Source of the DNA: an uncultured Collinsella sp.
GTDB taxonomy: Bacteria > Actinomycetota > Coriobacteriia > Coriobacteriales > Coriobacteriaceae
Reading direction: 5' to 3'
Assembly: GCA_934643145.1 (NCBI GenBank)
Contig: CAKUBM010000026.1
Coordinates: 1-31,773 of the forward strand
Length of the DNA: 31,773 nt
This document shows positions 23,599 to 31,773 of the stretch, one piece after another. Every line of letters begins with the position of its first letter. Position 1 is the stretch's first letter. The notes under the pieces were generated by a model. That model saw only the letters and a list, made by a program, of their open reading frames with translations. It was not told where the DNA came from and did not search any database. The position numbers and the translations under genes were made by a program.

Positions 23599-24702
23599 AT
23601 GAAGTTCACCGTCAGCCAGAGCTCGCTTACACAAGCCATCGGCGTCGTTATGAAGGGTGTCGCTTCGGCATCCACCCTTCCCATCCTGTCGGGCGTGCTC
23701 GTTAAGGCCCAAGACGGCATCTTGGAATTCCAGACCTCTAACTACACCATCTCGATCCGTCATCGCATCGCGGCGCATGTCGAAGAAGAGGGCGAGATGG
23801 TTATCCCCTGTAAGATGCTCTCCAATATCACCAAGACCCTCCCCGATGCCCCGGTCACCTTTGAGCTGTCCGAGCGCCAGGTGCTGATTGGTTGCGAGAA
23901 GAGCTCTTTTAGGCTGAACACGCTCGATGCCAATGACTTCCCCGAGTTTCCGGCCTATGCCATCGAGAGTGCCGTGGAGCTGCCGACCGATGTCTTGTCC
24001 GAAATGGTCGGCCGCGTGTGGCGCGTCACCTCGACCGACAAGGCTCGCCCCATCCTGGGCGGCGTGCACATGAAGGTCGAGAACAACACCGTACGTCTGG
24101 TGGCGACCGATTCCTTCCGCTTGGCCGTGTGCGATACGCAGGTCGAGACCTCGACCCTCGAGGGCTCCTTTGAGCTCAACGTTCCGGCTGACGCCTTTAA
24201 CGACGCGCTGAACATCATGGCCAGCCAAGCGACCATCATGATCGGGGCTACCGACACCCAGGTCGTCTTCGAGGCCGGCAACACCACCTACGTGTCGCGT
24301 CGCATCGAGGGCGTGTACCCCAACTACAAGCAGCTCATCCCCGATTCGTGCGTGACGAGCGTCAAGATCGACGTCGCCGCCTTTAACGCCGCCCTCAAGC
24401 GCGTGGCCGTTATCGCGAGCGCTAACCCCGCCGTCAAGTTCGAGATCGATGTCGAGAACGGGCAGATGGGCCTGTCCTCCATTTCCAATGACCAGGACCT
24501 TGCGCAGGAGACGATTGATGTCGAGGCCGAGGGCGAGTCGGGTACCATCGCCTTCAACTACCATTACATCTTCGGCTGCCTCAATGCCCTGTCCAAGGAG
24601 AAGGAGATCACGCTGGAGCTCAAGAGCTACTCGCAGGCGGGCATCTTCAAGTCCTACGACAAGATCAACTACCTGTACCTGGTCATGCCGGTCCGCATCT
24701 AG
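23599..24702 (+). CDS. dnaN: DNA polymerase III beta subunit (sliding clamp)
   Basis: This is a 367-residue clamp that encircles DNA and tethers polymerase and repair factors. The N-terminus MKFTVSQSSLTQAIGVVMKG and the blocks LPILSGVLVKA, ATDSFRLAV, RRIEGVYPNYKQLIP and the C-terminal YLVMPVRI (the dimer/ligand-groove end) are typical. Three clamp domains of ~120 residues fit the length. AGAAAGG lies nine bases before the ATG. It follows the AT-rich origin element and leads directly to recF, 9 bp downstream. Confidence 0.98.
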   Translation: MKFTVSQSSLTQAIGVVMKGVASASTLPILSGVLVKAQDGILEFQTSNYTISIRHRIAAHVEEEGEMVIPCKMLSNITKTLPDAPVTFELSERQVLIGCEKSSFRLNTLDANDFPEFPAYAIESAVELPTDVLSEMVGRVWRVTSTDKARPILGGVHMKVENNTVRLVATDSFRLAVCDTQVETSTLEGSFELNVPADAFNDALNIMASQATIMIGATDTQVVFEAGNTTYVSRRIEGVYPNYKQLIPDSCVTSVKIDVAAFNAALKRVAVIASANPAVKFEIDVENGQMGLSSISNDQDLAQETIDVEAEGESGTIAFNYHYIFGCLNALSKEKEITLELKSYSQAGIFKSYDKINYLYLVMPVRI

Positions 24703-24711
24703 CGCTGCGCC

Positions 24712-25818
24712 ATGACCATGTTCGCCCGCGATCTTTCCGTCGCGCACTACCGCAGCTTCGATAGCTATCGCCTTGCCCTGGACGAGGGCGTGACGATACT
24801 TGCGGGACCCAACGCGGCGGGAAAGACCAATCTCATAGAGGCGCTGCAGCTGCTGACGAGCGGCGCCTCGTTTAGGCATCCGACCGCAGCCGAGCTCGTC
24901 CATGACGGCGCGGGCTCGTGCAAGATCGAGCTGAGGCTCGAGGGCGACGGCCGCGTGCTTGATATGGGATTGAGCGCGGAGGACGGTAAGCGCTCGTTTA
25001 GCCGCAACGGCAAGAGATGCTCTGCCGCCGGTGTGCGCGGGGTTCTGCCGAGCGTACTGTTTTGCCCCGACCATCTGGACATGGTTAAGCGAGGCGCCAG
25101 TGTGCGCCGCGCCGCCCTCGATGACTTTGGCATGCAGCTGAGCGCACGCTATGCCGATCTTGCGAGCACCTATGGGCGCTGCGTGACCCAGCGTAACGCC
25201 TTGCTCAAGGAGACCTGGTGCTGCCGCGAGATGCTTGGCGCGTGGAACGATTCGATTGCCCGCGCGGGCTCGGCCCTGCTCGTGCACCGGTTGGCCCTGC
25301 TCGACCGGCTGGCGGGCCATGTGCACACTGCCTACGGGCAAGTGGCGTCCGGTGAGGTCGCCAACGTGGCCTATGCGTCCACGCTGGGGGATTTGCCCCA
25401 GGTCGAGGATCGCGAAGAGCTGAAGGGCTGGGCGTACGAGCGCATGCTGGCTGCCCTTGATGAGCACGCCGACGAGGAAATTCGCCGCGGCGTGACGTTG
25501 GTGGGACCGCATCGCGACGAGATCGAGTTCACCGTGGCGGGTCGCTCCGCCCGTTCATTTGCCAGCCAAGGACAGCAGCGTACGCTGGTGCTGTCCTGGA
25601 AGGTGGCCGAGGTTGCCGTGGCTCGCGATGTCCTGGGCACCGCCCCACTGCTGCTTCTGGACGACGTGATGAGCGAGCTCGACGGCGAGCGTCGCGGCGC
25701 TTTCCTGCGGCTGATCGGCGATGATATCCAGACGGTCATAACCACGACCAACCTGGGGTATTTTACCGATGACCTGCTTGATCGAGCCAAGGTGGTGAGC
25801 ATGGGTGAGACGTGCTAA
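24712..25818 (+). CDS. recF: DNA replication and repair protein RecF
   Basis: This is a 368-residue SMC-like ATPase that helps load RecA at single-strand gaps. Walker A is GPNAAGKTN (~32-40). The ABC signature region is SFASQGQQRTLVLSWKVAE. Walker B is LLLLDDVMSELDGERR. The ATG at 24712 has no clear ribosome-binding site, and a second ATG two codons on (24718) is equally possible. It begins 9 bp after dnaN, so it is co-transcribed with it, and overlaps the next gene by 14 nt. Confidence 0.96.
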   Translation: MTMFARDLSVAHYRSFDSYRLALDEGVTILAGPNAAGKTNLIEALQLLTSGASFRHPTAAELVHDGAGSCKIELRLEGDGRVLDMGLSAEDGKRSFSRNGKRCSAAGVRGVLPSVLFCPDHLDMVKRGASVRRAALDDFGMQLSARYADLASTYGRCVTQRNALLKETWCCREMLGAWNDSIARAGSALLVHRLALLDRLAGHVHTAYGQVASGEVANVAYASTLGDLPQVEDREELKGWAYERMLAALDEHADEEIRRGVTLVGPHRDEIEFTVAGRSARSFASQGQQRTLVLSWKVAEVAVARDVLGTAPLLLLDDVMSELDGERRGAFLRLIGDDIQTVITTTNLGYFTDDLLDRAKVVSMGETC

Positions 25819-26368
25819 TTACGAGCGCGAGAGCGAAACGGTCGCCTTCAGCGGGTTTTTGAACGCAGAGCGCCAGCGCATCTTGGCGGCTGCGACCCCT
25901 GAGCGCCGCGCGCAGATGGAGGCCGCCGAGGAGTCGCGCACGGTCTATCGCGCATGGAACGCTGTGTGCTCGGGCACGCGCGAGGGACGGCATGTGACGG
26001 GACTGCGCTACCTGCCCGAGTCCAATGAGCTGCTGGTGTATCTCGACTCGCCCTCGTGGACGCAGGAAATGACGCTGTTGCGCGAGATCATCCGCGCGCG
26101 CATGGAGCGCGCCGGTGCGCATGTGGACGGCCTGGTGTTTAAAACCACCGCGCCCGGTCACACGCCGCCCGCCGCCAAGGAACGCCTGCGCCCGGCGCCG
26201 ACCGAGCGACCGCCGGCCCCGCACGCCGACCTAAGTGAGGCCGAGCGTACCGAGATCGAGCGCCAAGTGGCGCCCATCGAAGACCAAAAACTGCGCGAGG
26301 CCCTCGAGAATGCCATGAGAGCCAGTGCTGAGTGGGCCAAGGGCGTGCAAAGCAAAAAAGAGCCTTAA
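25805..26368 (+). CDS. DUF721/DciA-family protein
   Basis: This is a 187-residue protein. The GTG start overlaps the recF end by 14 nt, with AAGGTGG about nine bases upstream. Residues ~45-115 fit the DUF721 pattern: a Trp in YRAWNAV, then HVTGLRYLPESNELLVYLDSPSWTQEMTLLREIIRARM. The C-terminal third is Pro/Arg/Glu-rich. DUF721 proteins lie between recF and gyrB in many Actinobacteria, and some (DciA) help load the DnaB helicase. That role is inferred from family and position. The domain is preceded by a ~40-residue charged stretch. A terminator follows. Confidence 0.82.
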   Translation: MRRANYERESETVAFSGFLNAERQRILAAATPERRAQMEAAEESRTVYRAWNAVCSGTREGRHVTGLRYLPESNELLVYLDSPSWTQEMTLLREIIRARMERAGAHVDGLVFKTTAPGHTPPAAKERLRPAPTERPPAPHADLSEAERTEIERQVAPIEDQKLREALENAMRASAEWAKGVQSKKEP

Positions 26369-26394
26369 ATCGCATCTGGTGGCCTTGTAGAGCC

Positions 26395-26424
26395 AAATAC
26401 CCTCGTTCCCGAGGGTATTTTTTT
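26395..26424 (+). terminator. Terminator after the dnaN-recF-DUF721 operon
   Basis: AAATACCCTCG (26395-26405) pairs with CGAGGGTATTT (26410-26420) around loop TTCC and runs into seven T. It separates this operon from gyrB, which must have its own promoter in 26425-26465; no strong box pair was found there. Confidence 0.9.
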
Positions 26425-26431
26425 ACGATAA

Positions 26432-28504
<2,073 letters not shown>

Positions 28505-28510
28505 CCTGTT

Positions 28511-28611
28511 CGGCTTTCCCAGCCACCGCACCTTCGCCCTCAATCGTCGGTCGCGTACCCAAGTACGCTTCCCGCCTCTTTCGAGCGAATCTGCGGCACC
28601 TGGAAAAGCCG
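28511..28611. repeat. About 100-bp imperfect palindrome in the gyrB-gyrA spacer
   Basis: The outer arms CGGCTTTCCCAG (28511-28522) and CTGGAAAAGCCG (28600-28611) pair with one mismatch. Inside them CCGCA pairs with TGCGG, and further in TTCGC pairs with GCGAA. The centre is GCGTAC-CCAA-GTACGC (28553-28568). All levels share the same midpoint near 28561, so the whole spacer can fold as one long interrupted hairpin. It resembles a dispersed palindromic repeat rather than a terminator, since no T-run follows. Confidence 0.7.
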
Positions 28612-28659
28612 TCTCCGTGGCAGGGAACTAATGGACCACGCAAACCATGAGGAGGTAAC

Positions 28660-31401
28660 GTGGCAGACGATATCAACAATAACGAGGGTATGGACGAAGC
28701 CGGCGACGCCGGTATGCCCGATGATCTGAAGCGCCTGCTTGCCCGCGCCGAGCAGGGCGAGGACGGCGACCCCGATGCCTACAACCCCGATGCCGACGAG
28801 GACGAGGAAGAGGATGACGACGGCGAGCTCGAGGAGAGCTTTGGCGAAGTCGACCGCGGCGCCTCCGCGGGCGAGGACATCAACGGCGGCCAGCTCCAGA
28901 TTTCGGAGTTCGGCCGCGAGATGAAGCAGTCGTTCATCGAGTACTCGATGTCGGTCATCACCGCCCGTGCCCTGCCGGACGTGCGCGACGGCTTAAAGCC
29001 GGTGCACCGCCGCATCCTGTATGCCATGAACGAGAGCGGCATCTACCCCAACCGCCCGCACAAGAAGTCGGCCTGGACGGTCGGCGAAGTTATCGGTAAG
29101 TATCACCCGCACGGCGATTCCGCGGTCTACGAGGCCATGGTTCGCCTGGCGCAGTGGTTCTCCATGCGCACGCCGCTCATCGACGGCCACGGCAACTTTG
29201 GCAACATCGACGGCGACGGCGCGGCGGCTATGCGTTATACCGAGAGCCGCCTGGCAAAGCCCGCCATGGAGCTCCTGCGCGACCTGCAGAAGGATACCGT
29301 CGACTGGCAGCCCAACTACGACGAGTCGCTTGCCGAGCCCCAGGCACTGCCCGCGCGCTTCCCCAACCTGCTGGTCAATGGCAGCCAGGGCATCGCCGTC
29401 GGCATGGCCACCAACATCGCCCCGCACAACCTCACCGAGGCGATCGAGGCCACCTGCTACCTGATTGACAATCCCGACGCCACCGTCGACGAGCTCATGC
29501 AGATCATGCCCGGTCCGGACTTCCCCACCGGTGCCATCATCATGGGCAGCGCCGGCATTAAGCAGAGCTACGAGACCGGCCGCGGCTCCATCACCGTGCG
29601 CGCCAAGGCTCATGTGGAGTCCACCAAGACCGGCCGCAGCCGCCTGGTCTTTACCGAGATTCCCTACATGGTCAATAAGGGCACCCTGCAGGAGAAGATT
29701 GCCCAGCTCGTCAACGACAAGCGCATCGAGGGCATCTCGGACATGCGCGACGAGTCCAACCAGAAGGGTATCCGCCTGGTCATCGAGCTCAAGAAGGGCG
29801 TCATTCCGCAGGTCGTGCTCAACAACCTGTACAAGTACACCTCGCTGCAGACGACCTTTGGCGCTAACAACCTGGCGCTCGTCAACGGCGTGCCCAAATG
29901 CCTGAGCCTGCGCGAGATGCTGCAGCACTACATCGACCACCAGGTCGACGTCGTCACCCGCCGCACCCGCTTCGACCTTAAGAAGGCCCAGGCGCGCGCC
30001 CACATCCTCGAGGGCTATCTGATGGCCCTCGACCATATCGACGAGGTCATCAGCATCATCCGCTCCTCGCAGACCGACTCCGAGGCCAGCAGCCGCCTGA
30101 TTGAGCGCTTTGGCTTTACGCCCGAGCAGACCACGGCCATCCTCGAGATGAAGCTGCGCCGCCTGACCGGCCTGGAGCGCGACAAGATTCAGGAAGAGTT
30201 GGACGGCCTGCGCCGCGCCATCGCTTACTACGAGGACCTGCTGGCGCACGAGGAGAAGATCCTGGGCGTCATCAAGGAAGAGATGCGCGAGATCTCCAAG
30301 AAGTTTGGCGACAAGCGCCGCACCGAGATCAGCCAGGTCGAGAAGGACCTGGATGTGGAGGACCTCATCGCCGACGAGGATATGGTCGTGACCATCACCC
30401 ACACCGGCTATGTGAAGCGCATTCCGGTGGCAGCCTATCGCGCCCAGAAGCGCGGCGGCAAGGGCGTGTCGGGCGTCAACCTCAAAGAGGACGACGTTAT
30501 CGACGAGATGTTTATCGCGTCCACGCACGAGTACGTGCTGTTCTTCTCGAACAAGGGCAAGGTCTATCGCCTGAAGGTGCACGAGCTGCCGGTGGGTACG
30601 CGCCAGGCGCGCGGTACCGCGATCGTCAACCTGCTGCCCTTCGAGGAGGGCGAGAAGATCGCGAGCGTCATCAGCTGCCGCGAGTTCCCTGCCGACGAGT
30701 ATCTGATGTTTGCCACCAAGAGCGGCATGGTCAAGAAGACCGTGATGAGCGCATATGACCGCAGCCGTCGCGACGGCCTGATCGCTATCAACCTGCGTGA
30801 CGACGACGCGCTGCTGAACGTGCGCCGCGTGCGCGAGGGCGACAAGATTATCCTGGCCACTACCGCGGGCAAGGCGATCATGTTCTCCGAGGAGCAAGTG
30901 CGCGCCACCGGCCGCGATACCAGCGGCGTTCGCGGTATCGGAATGAAGGACGGCGTGAGCGTTCTGGGCATGGAAGTCACTAACGGCAACGGCGATCTAT
31001 TCGTCATCACCGAGCGCGGCTACGGCAAGCGCACGCCGGTCGCGGACTACCCGGAGCAGAATCGCGGCGGCCAGGGCGTCTACACCATCCAAATGACCGA
31101 GCGTAAGGGCAACCTCGCGGCCATGAAGACGGTGGGCCCGCAGCACGAGCTGTTCATCGTGACGGAGGGCGCGACGGTCATTCGCGTCAAGACCGACGAG
31201 ATCAGCCAGACTGGCCGCGCTACCCAAGGCGTCAAGATGATGACCGTCGACGACAACGACCGCATCTGCGCCGTAGCCCGCATGACGGCCGCCAAGGAGA
31301 AGCCCGAAGGCGAAGCCACAGAAGACGGCTCTGCTCCCGAGGAAACCCCTGTCGACCTAGGCGACGGTAACGACATGCCAGAAGATCTCCTCGACGAGTA
31401 A
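28660..31401 (+). CDS. gyrA: DNA gyrase subunit A
   Basis: This 913-residue DNA-cleaving subunit of gyrase starts at GTG, four bases after GGAGG (28651-28655). Residues 1-~85 are an acidic extension ([17 protein letters not shown]); family members usually begin only a few residues before the conserved [10 protein letters not shown] (91-100 here). Catalytic Tyr193 is in RYTESRL. The quinolone-determining region reads [13 protein letters not shown], with Ser154 at the E. coli Ser83 position and Glu158 at the Asp87 position, so no classical resistance substitution is seen. The GyrA box QKRGGKG in the C-terminal pinwheel supports true gyrase rather than topoisomerase IV. The C-terminal tail is also acidic. 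It is likely expressed with gyrB. Confidence 0.98.
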   Translation: MADDINNNEGMDEAGDAGMPDDLKRLLARAEQGEDGDPDAYNPDADEDEEEDDDGELEESFGEVDRGASAGEDINGGQLQISEFGREMKQSFIEYSMSVITARALPDVRDGLKPVHRRILYAMNESGIYPNRPHKKSAWTVGEVIGKYHPHGDSAVYEAMVRLAQWFSMRTPLIDGHGNFGNIDGDGAAAMRYTESRLAKPAMELLRDLQKDTVDWQPNYDESLAEPQALPARFPNLLVNGSQGIAVGMATNIAPHNLTEAIEATCYLIDNPDATVDELMQIMPGPDFPTGAIIMGSAGIKQSYETGRGSITVRAKAHVESTKTGRSRLVFTEIPYMVNKGTLQEKIAQLVNDKRIEGISDMRDESNQKGIRLVIELKKGVIPQVVLNNLYKYTSLQTTFGANNLALVNGVPKCLSLREMLQHYIDHQVDVVTRRTRFDLKKAQARAHILEGYLMALDHIDEVISIIRSSQTDSEASSRLIERFGFTPEQTTAILEMKLRRLTGLERDKIQEELDGLRRAIAYYEDLLAHEEKILGVIKEEMREISKKFGDKRRTEISQVEKDLDVEDLIADEDMVVTITHTGYVKRIPVAAYRAQKRGGKGVSGVNLKEDDVIDEMFIASTHEYVLFFSNKGKVYRLKVHELPVGTRQARGTAIVNLLPFEEGEKIASVISCREFPADEYLMFATKSGMVKKTVMSAYDRSRRDGLIAINLRDDDALLNVRRVREGDKIILATTAGKAIMFSEEQVRATGRDTSGVRGIGMKDGVSVLGMEVTNGNGDLFVITERGYGKRTPVADYPEQNRGGQGVYTIQMTERKGNLAAMKTVGPQHELFIVTEGATVIRVKTDEISQTGRATQGVKMMTVDDNDRICAVARMTAAKEKPEGEATEDGSAPEETPVDLGDGNDMPEDLLDE

Positions 31402-31441
31402 GAGGCCCTAGCTGATAGAAAATATCAGACCCCATATATCG

Positions 31442-31475
31442 GCGGTCGGCGCACCTGCGCGCCGACCGCTTTTTT
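31442..31475 (+). terminator. gyrA terminator
   Basis: GCGGTCGGCGC (31442-31452) pairs perfectly with GCGCCGACCGC (31459-31469), followed by six T. It is a strong intrinsic terminator 40 bp after the gyrA stop. Confidence 0.92.
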
Positions 31476-31492
31476 GACAAACTTGGAGCCCC

Positions 31493-31628
31493 GTGTCAGA
31501 CGGCTGGGCGAGATGGGTTAGGTTTGTCGCGAGTTCCGCACGCAAAGAAGGCCACTTAATGTGGCCTTCGTCTTGCGCAGGACTGCCCGAGCAGCAAACC
31601 TAACCCATCTCGCCCAGCCGTCTGACAC
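31493..31628. mobile_element. MITE-like element: 136 bp with perfect 34-bp inverted ends
   Basis: The left end (31493-31526, starting GTGTCAGACGGC) is the exact reverse complement of the right end (31595-31628, ending GCCGTCTGACAC), 34 of 34 bases. Inside, GAAGGCCAC (31547-31555) and GTGGCCTTC (31561-31569) form a second hairpin around TTAAT, so the whole element can fold on itself. There is no open reading frame of note and no obvious target duplication. It could be a non-autonomous mobile element, a palindromic repeat family or a structured RNA. Confidence 0.6.
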
Positions 31629-31655
31629 ACCCCTCAAAGATTTTCAAAAAAGTTG

Positions 31656-31685
31656 TTGACGCGCGCGTAACGACTCGTCTAATAT
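31656..31685 (+). promoter_or_regulatory. Promoter of tRNA-Ile
   Basis: TTGACG (31656-31661) and TAATAT (31680-31685) are 18 bp apart, placing a start near 31692, eight bases before the mature tRNA. The strength of the boxes fits a tRNA or rRNA-region promoter. Confidence 0.8.
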
Positions 31686-31699
31686 ATCCCTTGCGCGAT

Positions 31700-31773
31700 G
31701 GACCTGTAGCTCAGTTGGTTAGAGCGTCCGGCTGATAACCGGGAGGTCACAAGTTCGAATCTTGTCAGGTCCA
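31700..31773 (+). tRNA. tRNA-Ile (anticodon GAT)
   Basis: The 74 nt run from GGACCTG to CAGGTCC plus discriminator A, ending at the last base of the window; a CCA, if encoded, lies outside. The anticodon loop CTGATAA gives GAT. The D-arm (GCTCAGTTGGTTAGAGC) and T-arm (ACAAG TTCGAAT CTTGT) are standard. tRNA-Ile(GAT) often precedes tRNA-Ala or lies in rRNA regions; the window ends too early to tell. Confidence 0.96.

Noticed and set aside
23344..25512. A 722-codon open frame on the minus strand opposite dnaN and recF
   Set aside because: It is a shadow of dnaN and recF, which are certain. Its translation has no family motifs and spans two real genes and the origin spacer.
28993..30897. A 634-codon open frame on the minus strand opposite gyrA
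   Set aside because: It is again a mirror of a highly biased gene, rich in His/Val/Leu/Asp without motifs.

Overview
The window looks like the replication-origin region of a Coriobacteriia chromosome, most like Collinsella. The genus is inferred from protein character, moderate-to-high GC and gene order; no database was consulted. The core order is the classical Gram-positive origin block. On the minus strand it reads rpmH, rnpA, yidD, yidC, khpB/jag, rsmG, parA, parB. On the plus strand it reads an unusual ATPase/winged-helix gene, dnaA, dnaN, recF, a DUF721/DciA gene, gyrB, gyrA. The two arms diverge from a non-coding stretch at about 19,923-20,267.

Layout. Positions 1-330 hold a tRNA-Gly(CCC) gene on the minus strand and a 77-bp direct duplication of its 3' end plus the neighbouring hairpin terminator. 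Positions 624-4055 encode a large wall-anchored adhesin with a thioester (TQxA) domain, about six CnaB-type domains and LPATG. Positions 4119-7571 (minus) hold a small one-helix membrane protein and a very large membrane protein whose folded ends resemble an M28 aminopeptidase but which carries a roughly 640-residue acidic disordered insert and damaged metal-site motifs. Positions 7770-9696 encode two WYL-domain regulators (PafB/PafC-like). Positions 9693-13546 (minus) hold ddl and a DinG-type helicase fused to a DnaQ-type exonuclease. rlmN follows at 13632-14684.

Origin and segregation block. parB, parA and rsmG form a visibly AT-richer segment. Three perfect parS palindromes lie between rsmG and parA, one of them inside a candidate parAB promoter. 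Two weaker parS-like sites lie after rlmN and inside dnaA. DnaA-box-like sequences of the form TTTTCAACA occur on both sides of the pair [ATPase-wHTH gene + dnaA], and an AT-rich stretch precedes dnaN, suggesting a bipartite origin. The DnaA recognition motif is altered (Asn where Asp is usual), which may go with the altered box. The most unusual gene is 20268-21620: a GHKL-type ATP-binding domain, a long Q/P/M/Y-rich linker and a C-terminal winged helix, placed 15 bp ahead of dnaA.

Right end. gyrB and gyrA are separated by a roughly 100-bp imperfect palindrome. gyrA has an acidic N-terminal extension. After gyrA come a terminator, a 136-bp element with perfect 34-bp inverted ends, and a tRNA-Ile(GAT) gene with a clear promoter. 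No CRISPR array, rRNA, transposase or phage gene was seen.
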